A program made the translations under genes and the position numbers. Below the pieces are notes generated by a model. It was given only the letters and a program-made list of their open reading frames with translations. It made no database searches and had not been told where the DNA came from. This document shows, piece by piece, positions 12,501-25,090 of a DNA stretch of 64,000 bases. The stretch is from positions 347,315-411,314 of the forward strand of contig NW_019774624.1 in assembly GCF_001039355.2 (NCBI RefSeq), given 5' to 3'. The stretch is from Lingula anatina (Eukaryota > Brachiopoda > Lingulata > Lingulida > Lingulidae). Numbering within the stretch: the stretch's first letter is position 1; each line of letters starts with the position of its first letter.

Positions 12501-14596
12501 GCAGACACCCAGAAACTAAAGTATTTGATTCACTGGTAGCTCTGACTACAGCTTTAGTAGACATCCAGAAACTCATTAAGAGTATTTGATTCACTGGTAA
12601 CTCATATGAGAGTTCCACTTACATTATCTAATGGTATTTTTCTTCATTTTTGTTATACCCAGGTCTTTCTATGAGGCTGATAGAAACTAAAAATGGTTGC
12701 CAATACTTTACTTTTGATCACTCCAAAGAGTACCAGAGAATTCAGTTTCAATTCCTAGAAGCTGTAGAATCCTTTAACCCAGAAAATATTGTGGTATGTG
12801 TCTTTTTGAAGGCTTTGTTTATTCATGTATTATCATTCAAGCTTGTGAATATCAAAGCACATTGGTGTGCTATGGATAGTATCTTGCTAATTCATTAGTA
12901 GACACATTTAGATGTAACCCTTTTTTTTGAATTAGTTCTTTATTTTGTTCAGCTGCCTTGGCTTATAATACAGTATTAAATATGAAAAAATATTAATAAA
13001 GAATTGTATTTAACCAGGATAAAATGTTGAAGAATAGTTCATAAATGTAAGTAAAATGTACAAGTTATTTAATATATATTGCTTGAGATGAAAATTTAAG
13101 TATTGCACTTTTCAGTTTGACTAATTAGAATTACTGATATCTGACATTTTCTTAGTCCAAGTTGTAACATATTATGTATTTCCAGAGCGTGCTCAATCTT
13201 CAGCCCTACCACATAGACTCTCTACTACAACTCAGTGATGTGTGTAAGATGAGTGAAGATATGCAAATGGCAGCAGAATTATTGGGTAAAATATAAAGTA
13301 AAGCTCAAGTGCCATAAAGTAGCATGGATATGTTCTCGCTCTGAGAATATTTTTTTTTATGTTTGAGAGTCACAAATTTTCAAAATTTGCAATTAAACCA
13401 AATCAGAGAGAAACTAACATCCTGAAGTAGAATTAAATGTTTGGGTTTGGCATAGATTGCTATTAATAAGAAGACTTCTCAATATATGGTCTAAAAGGAT
13501 TTTAAGTACAGTTTACTGACAATAAATGTTTCAGTACTTTGCTGACCCAAATAGGCTATCACTGAAAATGAGGGATGGTGTTGAAGCAATAACAATTTGT
13601 ACAAGGAGCTAATTTATGAAAAGTCACAAATTGTTTGCAGTTAATACTGCAATGCTCTTGTTCAGTGTTTTTACAACCAGACAGTGGAGTTGCAGTTTAT
13701 TAAGTCATTGATTTGGTGATTGCAATCACTAATGCATGGTTCTAAGTTATACCACAATTATTGTTTGTGAGGCATGATGCTTGAATTGTATATATCAGTG
13801 AGAGACCTACTGTTGCTTAATGAAATGTGTTCTGCGTTCAGTTTCAGCTCACCTATTATATTCAGTAAACTCCTTGTAAAAAAATTCTTATCCCCCTCCT
13901 CATTTTAGTTCTTTTCCTGCAGACATGCAGAAGGATTGTAGCTAGTGAATCAATGGCTGGATTAATTGTAAGCTTTAAGCCATGATTGAATTGTACTCAT
14001 TTCAGAGAGAGCCCTTCTGTGTTGTGAGGTCAACTTCCACCCTTTGTTCAGTTTAACCCAGGGTAACTGCAGGTTAGACTACAGGCGGAATGAAAACAGG
14101 TACCTTATATATTATGAAATGCGGCCTTTTATGCATTTATGATTAAACAAGCACATATTTTCTTCTGTTGAAAGAATAATGTAAATTTTTCTCTGTCTTC
14201 TGTTGAACATTTAAATTCACAAAGTTGAACTCTGAACTGAAAGTTTCATTCCTGTATTTCAGGGGGTTTTACCTGGCTCTGTTCAGACATTTACACTTTG
14301 TTGGAAAGAGGGGATGTTATAGAACAGCCTTGGAATTTTGTAAATTGTTACTAAGGTATGTGACCAAAATGGCAAGGCAAATTAAAAATATGAAGTCCAT
14401 GAAGCACTGAAATTGAATTAGTTGAAATATGACTAACAATTTGATTTAATTCTTGTGATGAATGTAACAAGTAACATGCAGGCTACCAGTGTTATAGATG
14501 TTATAGATATATAGATGATATATTATATTTATTTTGAATCTTTTTTTTTCTGATTCAGTATGGTTATGAAAATTTAAAAAAAAGCAAGTGAGTATT

Positions 14597-14678
<82 letters not shown>

Positions 14679-17329
14679 TTATTATTAATAATATTATTAT
14701 TTTTTTTTTTCAGTCTAGATCCCGAAGGTGATCCATTGTGTGCATTGTTAATGATTGACTTCTATGCCCTAAGAGCAGAGCAGTTTACCTTGCTCATCAG
14801 AATGTACCAGGAATGGGAAGTAAGGCATTTTAATATTATAACTGGTGTATCAGTTCCATTCTTTTCATTTTTTAGAGTGAAGCAAAATCATGTACTTTAT
14901 ATTTCTGTGTTTGAGATAATTTATTTTCTGCTTCTTCCGATTGCAGCAAGTTCTATTGCAGGATTGATGATATTTTGTATATATGACTTTATTAACTTCT
15001 TTTTGTAAGTTTATTCTGTAACAATAACCATCAACAATTCATTGTTTTTAATATCAACAAAGCACAAGATTAGAAATATGATCATATATTACAGACTTTA
15101 CGAAAGGCCAAAAAATCTGTCAGACATTCGGTCTGACAAGCTTGAAAATTCTGTCAGACCGAAACAAAATCTGTCCGACCGAAGTAAAGTAATAGAAATA
15201 TGAACCATTATTCATGTTTTCATGTGTATTTTCTAATGTTTTAAATCATTGACATTAAATCAAATATTAAATTTTTGATATATATTTATTTGTAAAAAAG
15301 TAAAATAAGAAAGAAAAAAAAATAGACAAAAAATTACTTGCATAACAAGTTGTTTTTTTTTTATTTAATGAAAAAGATACTGTGGAATGACACAAGGACT
15401 AAAAACAATACAAGTATGAAGAATGTGTAGCTAGTAATATCAAATGTATGTCCATAAAAAAGTCTGTTAATCAGATAACCATTTCACACGTTGTTTTTGG
15501 CAATAACATATGCATTTGAAACAGCACAGTAAGGCAGTCTCTTTCATCCAATTGAAGCTTTGACAGGGACTGTCCAGCCCGAGTCTAAGTTCCTCCTTCA
15601 TTTTGTTTCTTTTTTTATAAAAAGAAACTCAGACAGTGAGCTTTCATCAAGTTCATGTGCGCTTTCTCCAACTCGTGGTGAAGGGTACATGCAAATACGT
15701 ACTTATGTTCCATAATTTAAGAACCCGTAATAAAGCTGTAACGTTTATGTTGCTATTGATCAAAATGATAACTAAAGTACTCCTGACACTCAGCACACAC
15801 TATTTTCCTCTCCTACAGATCACAAGTCTGCCAGGGCCTACCTTCTTTCCAATTTTAGTAAACTTCTGTTTCTCTTCCTCACTTCGTTTTCATTTTTGCC
15901 ACGCTTTGCACCAACGAAGTGTTTAAAGTTCAACAACGTCATTTTCTAAACAAAAGGCTTATCCATGAGTACTGTGTACGACTGATAATGAAGAAACAGA
16001 GGATCAAGTCTGTAAAAAACGCAAATAGCACGAGCACATGTTTTGCGGCCATTTTGTCGTGTAGGGGTATTACGAAAACAAAAACGAGACTGTACATTAC
16101 ATCATCCAGGAATCCCCCAACCCCAGCCAGTCACAAAATAATATTTGTGAGTGATACTGAGGTTAATAAATTATATATAATTAGCTGGGAACTCCCCGAG
16201 ATTTTCACCTCGGCTCTCTTACCGAATGAAGCAAAATATATCCTCCAGAAAAGAAACAACAACGTATTCCTTATATTTACACATTCCCAGTCAGTTTGAA
16301 AACTCGCCGGACATAAGGTCCGACGATACAGGATTTTTTATCGGACCGAGACGAAATTTGCCAGGCATGTCTGACGGTCCGATGCCTTTTGTAAAGTCTG
16401 ATATAAAAAATAATTATTTTTATATATGTTTTTAGTGTTAAGTTACATTCTAATCAGCTTTAAGACTTGAACAGTATTTCCTCTTAATGTCTTTATAACC
16501 TACAAGTAGTCAACCTACATATTTTCACTGTTTCAGTTCACTGAATAAGTTTTATAGTTTTAAAAAGTTATACAGTTATTATCGAGTATATGACTGTTTA
16601 TCTGAAATATTTGTATATTGTTATTATATTAAAGTTTCATTGCATCCTGGCTATTTTAGGCTCACAGGAATCTGTCTCAGTTGCCAAACTTTGCCTTCTC
16701 CATACCCTTGGCCATGTTTCACAATGCCAACCAAGAAGGAAAAGATACAGAGGAGGCTGATCAAATGGTGCAGTGCCTTTATACTTTTTCTTCTGCATAA
16801 TTATCTAGATTTACAATGTCATTACAAAAAAAGAAAAAAAATGGCCCCTCATCAGACGTACTTCTGCTGGTCACTGATGGATCATGTAAAATGTCATGGT
16901 CTTGTGGAAGTTGTTATACATTTTGTCTGTGAAATGTATTTGCAGCATATGCATGTATAATAGGGATGTTCTCAATACTGTTATAAGCTTTTTACTTGGC
17001 ATTGTTTATAAATGTATACATTGTCATGTCGTAAAACAGAAAATAAACTTATATTTCAGTTACACTGCTACGGTAATTCAACTATTATTCTAGATCTTAT
17101 GCTGCTGCGGTAATTAAGCTATTATACTAGATCTTGTGCAAATAAGGAAAATTTCTATAATTTAGAATAACTGATGTATATATTAATTATCTCCTTAACC
17201 TTATCTACAGCTTCAAGACTCCCTCCTGATGTTTCCTGGCCTGTTGATTCCTCTCCTTGACAAGTGCAGTATAAACCCTGATGCTGAGGTGGCGGCCCAT
17301 CACTTCTTTGGGACCAGCTGTCAGTTAAG
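9552..17329 (+). CDS. TCF25: TCF25 / NULP1 (Rqc1 homologue of ribosome-associated quality control), 3' partial
   Basis: TCF25 works with the ligase listerin and with NEMF on stalled 60S subunits. Twelve exons join in phase: 9552-9713, 10229-10426, 11104-11234, 11579-11644, 12240-12328, 12663-12793, 13186-13285, 14006-14099, 14263-14355, 14714-14819, 16660-16767 and 17211-17329. The product starts [12 protein letters not shown] (vertebrate MSRRALRRLRG), followed by acidic and lysine-rich low-complexity segments. The conserved Tcf25 domain follows, with words shared with vertebrates: [82 protein letters not shown] and [10 protein letters not shown]. About 465 residues are encoded. The last donor (AG|GTAGGG, 17329) is good, but the final roughly 200 residues expected from the vertebrate protein are not visible in the rest of the window. 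Every codon phase and splice site agrees, so identity and structure are very secure. Confidence 0.95.
12365..12600. repeat. 56-bp minisatellite, four copies
   Basis: The unit begins CTGGTCACTTGGACTACAG and contains CACCCAGAAACTAAAG. Copies begin at 12365, 12421, 12477 and 12533; the last is diverged and a few bases longer. It lies in the TCF25 intron between exons 5 and 6. Confidence 0.9.
14612..14674. repeat. (TA)n microsatellite
   Basis: About 31 TA units follow a poly(A) tract. The repeat sits just upstream of the acceptor of TCF25 exon 10 (14714). Confidence 0.95.
15092..16400. mobile_element. 1.3-kb DNA transposon with CAGACTTTA termini (hAT-like, non-autonomous)
   Basis: The left end CAGACTTTACGAAAGGC (15092-15108) is matched by the complement of the right end (16384-16400) at 16 of 17 bases. 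Further subterminal GTCAGACAT and CGGTCTGAC words occur at both ends. Flanking octamers ATATATTA and ATATAAAA agree at 6 of 8 positions, which would suit an old 8-bp target duplication of hAT type. The interior holds only short open frames and no recognisable transposase. The element lies within TCF25 intron 10, which explains much of its 1.8-kb length. Confidence 0.65.
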
Positions 17330-17675
17330 GTAGGGAACAAATGCGTCTACATGTGCATGCACGCTTGTGTGTACATCAAACTAGTCTGTTCTTAGTTATA
17401 GGTCGGAGTGAAGGGTGTGTGTATATATGATGTACATTGTTTTCCTTTTATAACTTCCACATATTTTAACTAGTCTAAGACTCAAATATCTATGATATTA
17501 GTATAATTGTTAATATGTTAAAAAATAAACAGTATCATATATGTGTGCGCCTCTGTCTGTTATTATAAAAGTCATCATCCAGTATAAATCAATTATTTTC
17601 TTTACGCCTACAAGCATGTATTATATGTTTTTACATGGATGCCTTTGCAAATTATTTTGTTAATGTATAAATCCT
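17330..17675. other. Junction between truncated TCF25 and the EB-gene cluster
   Basis: Between the last TCF25 donor (plus strand) and the stop codon of EB remnant A' (minus strand) there are only about 350 bp of AT-rich sequence. I see no exon, no TCF25 C-terminal coding and no clear repeat boundary. Confidence 0.6.
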
Positions 17676-18333
17676 CTATACTTTATTGCTTGTCATCCAG
17701 TTTGTAACAACTATCAATGTAGGCAGCACAATTGAGATAAGTCCAGAAATCAGATGGGCTGTTGCTGAAATAGATATTATATTATTTATGAAATACAATT
17801 TGTCTATTGCAGTTACACACTCAGGTGATATTTTTCTGGAAATAAAAAATGCTAGTAAATTGTCAGCACATGTTGAGCTTAGACAATGCAGATTTTGTTT
17901 TTTAGTGGTCAAATGGTTTTGATAACTTACCATTCTGACACTTGCCATCCAAACATATCCCTTCTCTTCCCATAGTTTTACAGTTGCCATCTCCATATAG
18001 CAGAATGAACCAACTGTCCCTAATGGTCAAAATCACAAAGAAAAATTATTAATAATATATATTATAATTATTAATTTAATAATAAAAATAATACAAGTTG
18101 AGAAAAACTATGGAAAGGTACATGAACTGTTGAAAGGAAGATATGCAAGTTAAGACTCACTATTTTTTAAAAATTTCATTACTAACAAGCTACACAGTTG
18201 CCTCCCTTATCTTCATGACTTGGTCCACACACACACTTTTTAGGCTGGTCAGGGTGGCAAACATTGCCACATGTGTGTCCCTTGGCCCAATCACAGTGTT
18301 GATGTGACTGACATTCTTTTCCAAAACCCTTGG
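17676..18333 (-). pseudogene. EB-module gene remnant A' (5'-truncated, frameshifted)
   Basis: Three exons correspond to the last three exons of gene A: 18187-18333 (cysteine module GFGKECQSHQHCDWAKG...CVCGPSHEDKGGNC), 17931-18013 (short module) and 17676-17764 (hydrophobic tail ISGLISIVLPTLIVV). Their splice sites and phase 1 borders are preserved. The middle exon is 83 nt against 81 nt in gene A because CTATAT replaces CTTT ahead of GGAGATGGCAAC. This 2-nt insertion shifts the frame, and the spliced product would stop early in the last exon. No signal-peptide exon or upstream cysteine exons were found before gene A begins, so this looks like a dead 3' fragment. Confidence 0.75.
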
Positions 18334-18904
18334 CTGGAAGCAGTTTGATCATTTGTACTACATCATGTATGAAAATGAAACAGTTTATGTTCTTATGTGT
18401 GTCATCACACTGAAGCATTTCTCTTCCATGTCATGTAGTTTATAAATAGTCACTGTGGTAACTTGATAAACACAATACATGTGGAAAGGATAATTAATAG
18501 AAGGTTACTTAAAACCGAAGAATAGCTAAAAATGTTTTAACTCTGAAAATCTGTGCATGTCTGCCAGGTAGCAAATGTGCCACAAAGGAAAGAAGGTTAT
18601 TAATCCAATGGAAGCCCCAAATCTGTTATGGGTCAGAATACCCCAAAATGCTAGCAAAAATCAATAACACAATTTAAAATTTAACAATTTATGACCAACT
18701 TAACCAAATCAGAAATGAAAATACAACTTAATATTTTGAATTTTCCATATCCTGTTTATTGTCCTTAAAACATCTGCACATTGTTTGTCAAGTCCATCTG
18801 ATGACAGTCCTATCTTCAGCATTTGCACATGTGTGCTTTCGATTTCAAAATAAGATGCGAGACAATTGAAAGCAAGTCCATGGAGAAATATGTTTTTCAA
18901 GTAA

Positions 18905-19065
18905 CAGTGGTTACCAGGTTCTCTTACTTTCACATCTTCATTTCAGTGAGGCATGTGGAGATTATTATTATTTTTTGTATAATTTTAAAGCATGCCAAAA
19001 TTTATAAATGAAGAATCTAGCTTGCTTGGGATATGAAACTCAGGAGGGCTTATAGTGGGGTATCT
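18905..19065. repeat. Intergenic segment shared between the EB gene units
   Basis: The phrases GTGGTTACCAGGTTCT, TTCAGTGAGGCATGTGGA and GCTTGGGATATGAAACTCAG recur in the same order near 25505-25660 and 32245-32405. All three copies lie upstream of the next gene's 3' end, so they mark an older unit of the tandem array than the recent 6-7 kb duplication. Confidence 0.75.
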
Positions 19066-19664
19066 ATGATCTCCATAATACTGAAATTTTTTAACATGGC
19101 CAAGGTCAGAATCTTTTTTAATTTCATTGTCTGTATCACTCATCTTCCTTTGCACCATGTTGCATTTAACACTAGATTTAATGAATAATTTCATTTTATG
19201 TGCCTCTTTTTTATTTGAAATGACAAATGACGTCTTGACAAGCAATTGGAAAAAACATTTTGTGATTCTTGTGAGAGTTTGTTTTATTTCTACGTAGTAT
19301 AATTGTTTACAAGTACTCTTTCATCAATGAAGCAAAATAAGTAAAAGGAAATATATGCTTAAAAGTTATCTTGCATCAATGGAGCAAAAGTAGAAAATGT
19401 AATTTGTTGAAATGTTCTGCAAAGTAAAATTACTAAGAACTGAAACTATATACATTTGAAAAGTAATTGTTAGTAGATTGGTTGATATTTTCTCCTATTT
19501 CGATCAGACTTTTATCCTTCTGTACTTTGTACATTGAATTCAAAGAATAATTAGTGAACTTATTTCATATTATAGTCTATTTTGATCGGGCTCTCATCCT
19601 TCTATGGTTTTCTATGTTCTTCCTTGCCTGCTCATGGGCTGCCATTGCTTTAGGTGTGTCTCTG

Positions 19665-22600
19665 CTAGTACAGCACTGCTAACACAATTGGGAGCACTGC
19701 AGACAGCAATCCAGAGGTTATGATTGCAACAGCTGAAATCAAAATATTAAATGCATACAATCCATGTTAGACCTTTATAAAGTTTAATACAATGTGTCTT
19801 TAAGTATTATACACTTTAACCTTGATTGTCAAAGTTTATTGTATCAAAAACAGTTTGATTTCAAAGTTGTCTTTTGAGTTTTTAGTTTCTTATTTTTGAG
19901 TCAATTTTGTTCTTGTTATGGAAACTAGCAAATTGTTTAAAGTAGAAATTAAGAAATCAAAAGTGATTTTATACATTTAAATTTTTTTCTTCACAATTGA
20001 AATGCATTTAGACATACATAGCAAAGGTGGAACAGTTGGCTGGTTTGTGGGTCTGACTGAACCACCTTTTTGACCAGAAAAGGTCAAACTTGAATAAAAT
20101 CTTGAACTAGGTTCTGTGCTGTTTTTCTAAATGGGTCAAATGAGGACCACTTTTTCAGAATCTGCACACCCCCCCCCCCTGCTCTTTTGAAATTGCTGGC
20201 TTCAGGCCTTGACCTATGACATTTAAGTGAAAATGTAAATTATCATTCAGGTTCAGTCGAATGAGATTCAGAAATTAGCATGTTCTATGTATGAGGATTT
20301 TCTTATTTTTATTTTTGTTATTTTTTTTTCTATTTTAGTCATAAGCATTTCTTAATTGAAATTTGCTTTGGTTTTAAGTTTTTCATTTATAATGTTACCC
20401 TGACTACTATCCTAATTTTTATCACAAATTAAGATCATTCTTATGCCTTATTTCATAATATTTGTTCACAAATTTTTAAGCAATATGTAATTGTTAGATA
20501 TAATTACAATTTTGGCACAATCCATCCACACATTGAGCATTAGGACTGATGCCTTGGCAGTTGCCATCTCCAAAGCATGCACTTCCTACTGTTCCTAAAA
20601 GTGATAAGAATATGAAAAGGTTAATGACCTCTAAAATTAAGATACCATTTTATGACAAGCCTGTTCAAACATTTAAGTTGAAATAGCCTACCTGTTCAGG
20701 TATCATATGTTTAAGTTCTTGCGTTAAGTAAAGGGCCATGTCGTTTGTGAAAGGTCAGATTTTTTTGGTTGTGACAGAACAAGAAATACAACAAGGTAGC
20801 ATAGAAACAACTAAAACTTTGCAGCAGAAGGTCATACTTTAACATAGCTATAGGTAAATGGGAAATGAATTTTATTTATCAACAAAAGTGTCATACTAAC
20901 TTGGTGTACAAGTCTTGCCAGAGGTGATATGCCAGGGCCCACAGCGACAGGTTGAAGAACTGTTTGTGGCACAGGTATCTCCACAGAGAAGTCCCTTGCT
21001 GGCATCACATGAATTTGGTGAACACGATTCCCCATATGCTTTAGCTGTATATAAATGTCAAATTAGTAAAATAAATAAAGGATCATGGGTTAAGTAGTGA
21101 CCCCTCCCCCCTATGTTGCAGAATTTGACCTTGTCTTGAAATCTGTTTTGCTAATTTTTTAAAATTAATGCTGGGGACTTTCAGTAGCCTGTCACAGAGT
21201 TTAAAAATTTGATGCTGACTGTCTCCAGTTATACTGTGCTGCTACATTACATTTGAAGAAATCTCAACCTACTTTGGTTTAAACATTCAGATTTATAATA
21301 ACTTGGTTTCAGCCCTGGAGGACATGAACAGCTATTGGATTTAGTATCACATATCATACTCGTTGGACTTTTACTGTCACAGTCAGTGTCTTCAATGCAC
21401 ATGTCACCAATTTTTGCTACAAAGAAAAAATGAAAAGGTTTGGGCAATATCTTGAAGAGGATCGAATGATGTGCATGTGTTTCTGGAAAAATAGAGACTC
21501 AAGCTGTAAATTGCATTCATTTATCCTTAAACATCCGCCTGTCCTGTTGAAATTGCAGGCTACAGGCCTGACTGACCAAATTAAATCCTTTTCTACTTTT
21601 AAAAAAGTTCAAAACTTACCTAGAACACATTGGGGATATTTTTTCCCGAGAAAGGATATTGAATTAAAAGCAATGGACAGGACTGTCTGTCCCTGTGTTG
21701 AACACCCACATGAAGAAGGTGTTTTTAACAACTGTAGGGGATATCCTATAGTACAAGTGTCTCCTGCTGTAACCCCCTCTGATGGCAGCAGTTCGTTGGG
21801 TTTACCACAGAACTCCCCTCCCCACATCTTCACATAGCCTGATTTACAGGCACATTGGCCATCTTTGCATTCAGAGTTGAAAGCACCACATGTACCAGTT
21901 TCATCAAAAGTAGAACAGGACTCTCCTACTTTTTTTACTGAAATTAAATTGTAATTGCCAATTTTTAAAGGTGTGCTTTAATGCCAGTTCAGTTGCAAGT
22001 AGCATACAAATTGTAATATAAAAATTAAATAATTTAAATTGTACTGCAGATTTTTAAGGTGTGTTTTTTAATTGGAGTAGAAAATGTAATACAGATAAAA
22101 AAATTACCAAGGACATGAACCATGCCCATGGCCCAGTGCTTATTATAACCTATTGCTGATTATAATAGAGAAAATAATAATAATACATTTCTTAAAACTG
22201 TGCTACACTTGCGTCTCAGCGATGTTTACACTTACATATAAAAACTAAAACTACAAAGATTAATTTAAAACTAACATAAAAGTATTTAAAACTAAGAGAT
22301 AAAAGTTAACCAAAATTTTCCTTAAATAAGAAGGTTTTTTAATTCTTTTTGAAACAGTAATAAGAGTCATTCAAAGACACATTTGTTACGTTAATAAATG
22401 GACCATAAAATTGGTGCAGCAGACTCAAAATTCCTGTGACCATGTTTATACTGGTATCATTTCGCTTGAGTTGAAATTGACCACTGGAACAAGACTTCTA
22501 AGAGGAGTTATAAATCCTATTATATTGTTCATGTTAAATGAACAGTTGCCCTTTAAAATTTTAAAAGTCAAGAGTAAAATCTTATAAACTATTCTTTGAG

Positions 22601-23305
22601 AGACTGGTAACCAATGAAGATCGTGGAGAACTGGTGTGATGTGGTCGAGTTTTATGGAGACATGCTGCTGAATTCTGAATAGACTGATTCAGAAGTTTTT
22701 CTTATGTACAGAGAGTTCACTTTGTATTTAATGGAAATACATTTAGATACCAAAATTTACTGACATCTGAGTAATACATAATTTTCCTATTTTTCAGAGA
22801 AAACACTATTGTTGCTTAAGGTCATGAATTTCAGTTTCTTAAGAGGATGGTCTGCTTCTTTGAAAACTTTTATACAGGCTGATATTAATAATTTTTGAGT
22901 TTCTATGTAACACCAGATAATAGGCCTTGGTGTGAATTATCAGGCCCATAGCAGGGGGGGGGGTTCGGGAGGTTCGAAAGAACTGCCCCTTTTGCTGGGA
23001 AAAGGTCCAATCTGGGTAAAATTTGATCTCGGTACATGAAGATTTTATGGGAAAAGGTCCACTTTTTCAGAAAAAGAACCCCCTTTTGAAATTGCTGGCT
23101 ACGGGCCTGATCATGGTCAACTTACATGGCACACACTGCATCAGTTTTTCAGAACCAAGGTATCGAAGTACGTATCCCCTCTCGCAGCCACATTTTCCCC
23201 AGTCACACTTTTCCTTGATACACTTTATCTTGTCTGGCATTCCAATTTGGCCATTTAAACTGCAGTCTGCTGCAGTTTTGCACAATTTTTTTGCCTCTGG
23301 AAAAC

Positions 23306-23343
<38 letters not shown>

Positions 23344-23853
23344 GAAAGATTTATAACTGATTCGTGATTAGCAGATACTTATCCAAGATATTTGTCAGCT
23401 TTGATTTGGCCCTCTCTTTTGTACATATAAGAGAAAGAGTAGACTTGTATTGACACAACATGACTGTATGGTTATTAGTAGTTCATTTAAGACAAAGAAA
23501 TGGAATATGAATTGTGAAAGTTATTCAACAAGACAACTATACACTTACCGCTGTAGTAGAAAGTTGTGACCAGGAATAGAATGCTCAAGAAGACCTGGAA
23601 TAGAAATTTTTTGATCATATTTTCTGTGTTTTCTTAACAAGCAAGATGATGTTCAAGAACCTAATTAAATTAAACATATGATTAATAAGTTAAACTTATT
23701 GTGTGGCTTTCTAATTTCCAAATGATTAATTCACGCACATTTTACAGTGTGTGCCTAAAACATACTTATTATTGCAGTACTTAATTTATAAAACATGAAA
23801 GCAAAATGTTTAAATAATGTTCAGAGTGTGATGGTAGCCTTACCTACCTTCAT
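19665..23853 (-). CDS. EB/EGF-like cysteine-rich secreted protein A, probable GPI-anchored (325 aa)
   Basis: Eight exons: 23848-23853, 23549-23594, 23126-23296, 21620-21937, 21273-21416, 20901-21044, 20508-20588 and 19665-19732. They join without a stop to 325 residues. The first coding exon holds only ATG AAG; with exon 2 it makes the signal peptide MKVFLSILFLVTTFYYS. Exons 3-7 each carry cysteine modules of EB type (GxxC, DC, CxC, GY): KKLCKTAADC, VGESC with a larger insert, IGDMCIEDTDC, YGESCSPNSC and IGSACFGDGNC. All these exon borders are phase 1, so any module exon can be lost or gained in frame. The last exon encodes only a hydrophobic tail (VAIITSGLLSAVLPIVLAVLY, stop), as in GPI-anchor signals, though a membrane tail is possible. 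The donor after exon 7 is a weaker GTAATT. An AATAAA lies at 19283-19288 (minus strand). Ligand and function are unknown. Confidence 0.85.
20040..20210. mobile_element. CAGGCC-type MITE copy, degenerate
   Basis: The right end AATTGCTGGCTTCAGGCCTT and internal words AAAGGTCAAA and GGACCACTTTTTCAGAA match the family seen intact at 22941-23109. The left end is unclear. It lies in an intron of gene A. Confidence 0.5.
22941..23109. mobile_element. CAGGCCC-type MITE with an empty site in the duplicate copy
   Basis: The 169-bp element begins CAGGCCCATAGC and ends GGCTACGGGCCTG, an imperfect terminal inverted repeat. In the duplicated block the flanks are joined directly (GTGTGAATCATGG at 29796-29807), so the insertion occurred in one copy only. 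It sits just below exon 3 of gene A without touching the donor. Fragments of the same family occur at 20040, 21541, 38012, 40857 and 51997. Confidence 0.75.
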
Positions 23854-25086
23854 ATTTGATTTTTTCTGTTTGACAAAATGTAGAATATTGATAAATATCA
23901 AACTTTATAAGTCCAAATGTTTCAGAGTTAATTTCACAAGCCTTCAACCTTGCCTATGATACTTAGGTCAACTGAAATAAATGCATCATTATGCTTAGTG
24001 TTTTGGATGCCCCCTGGTGAGAGGAATGGGACAATGTTATCATCTTTGACAAAGTTCAGTGAATGGAGATTTCTAAGAATTTTGTAAGTGAAACCTGCTT
24101 ATATTCTAGATATTGATATATAGACTTCATCTATAATTTGAATGTCTGAGCAGCATTGTAGTCCATTTAATTTCAGGTTTTACTATTTTAAAACTATATG
24201 TAAGATAGAAGTCAAATTATGAGAAAATATACAGCATTAAAAGTGACAAAGAACGAGAGCACTTGTGATCAAAAATACAAAACTTTTGAGATATTCCAAT
24301 TTGATTTTTATTTAAATACTTTTGTTCTATTGTTCTAAATATACTTGTTAGAATAACGGACTAATTGGGGGTGTGATATAATTTCAAATGTTAAAAAGCT
24401 GACGTGAAAGGGAGTAATTCACCTACTAGTATCAAATGGATTTTTTGATAGCAATGTCCTGTCTAAACAGAGCAGGAGATACTGTACCTTGACAGATTAT
24501 CATACAGGATGTGCTCAGCTAAGATAAAGTTTAAAACATTAAGTCATCAAACCCCAGTGATCAGAGTTATCAGACCCTACCAGGGGCATGTTTCAAGTTT
24601 AAAGATACTTTTAGACCAAAAAAATATTTTTAATTTCAAATTACTTTGACCCAAGCAAATCAGTAGTTGTCCTTTCAGTTGAAATATGGTTCCTTCTATT
24701 TTACAGCAAGAAAAATGTCTATTATTTAACATTGTCTAAAAGGGTAGTAGTATGAAGGAAAGAAAACTTACTGCTCTAGCTGATTTATCCACATTTTATT
24801 ATTTAATAATTTGTTCATGAGTTGTAATGTATTTTTTAACAGTAAGAATATTTGAAGTGTGTGAGTGTTTAACATTGAGTTTGATCATTTGTTTCCAGAT
24901 AATGTGTTTTTTTAATGACAAATAGATTCAGATGCTGAGACAGTGGTGGAAAAGTTGCATTTAGATCTCAACATGATAGATAATCCAGGATAAAGGATTT
25001 TTTGCTCTATTTGTGTGTGTGTAATTTGAATGTGTAACAGTTATTGATAACATTCATATTGTAACTTTGATCCTCTTAAATTTATG

Positions 25087-25090
<4 letters not shown>

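Noticed and set aside
15636-16299. Two open frames inside the 1.3-kb transposon
   Set aside because: Short, with no transposase motif and non-ATG or arbitrary starts; treated as part of the element.
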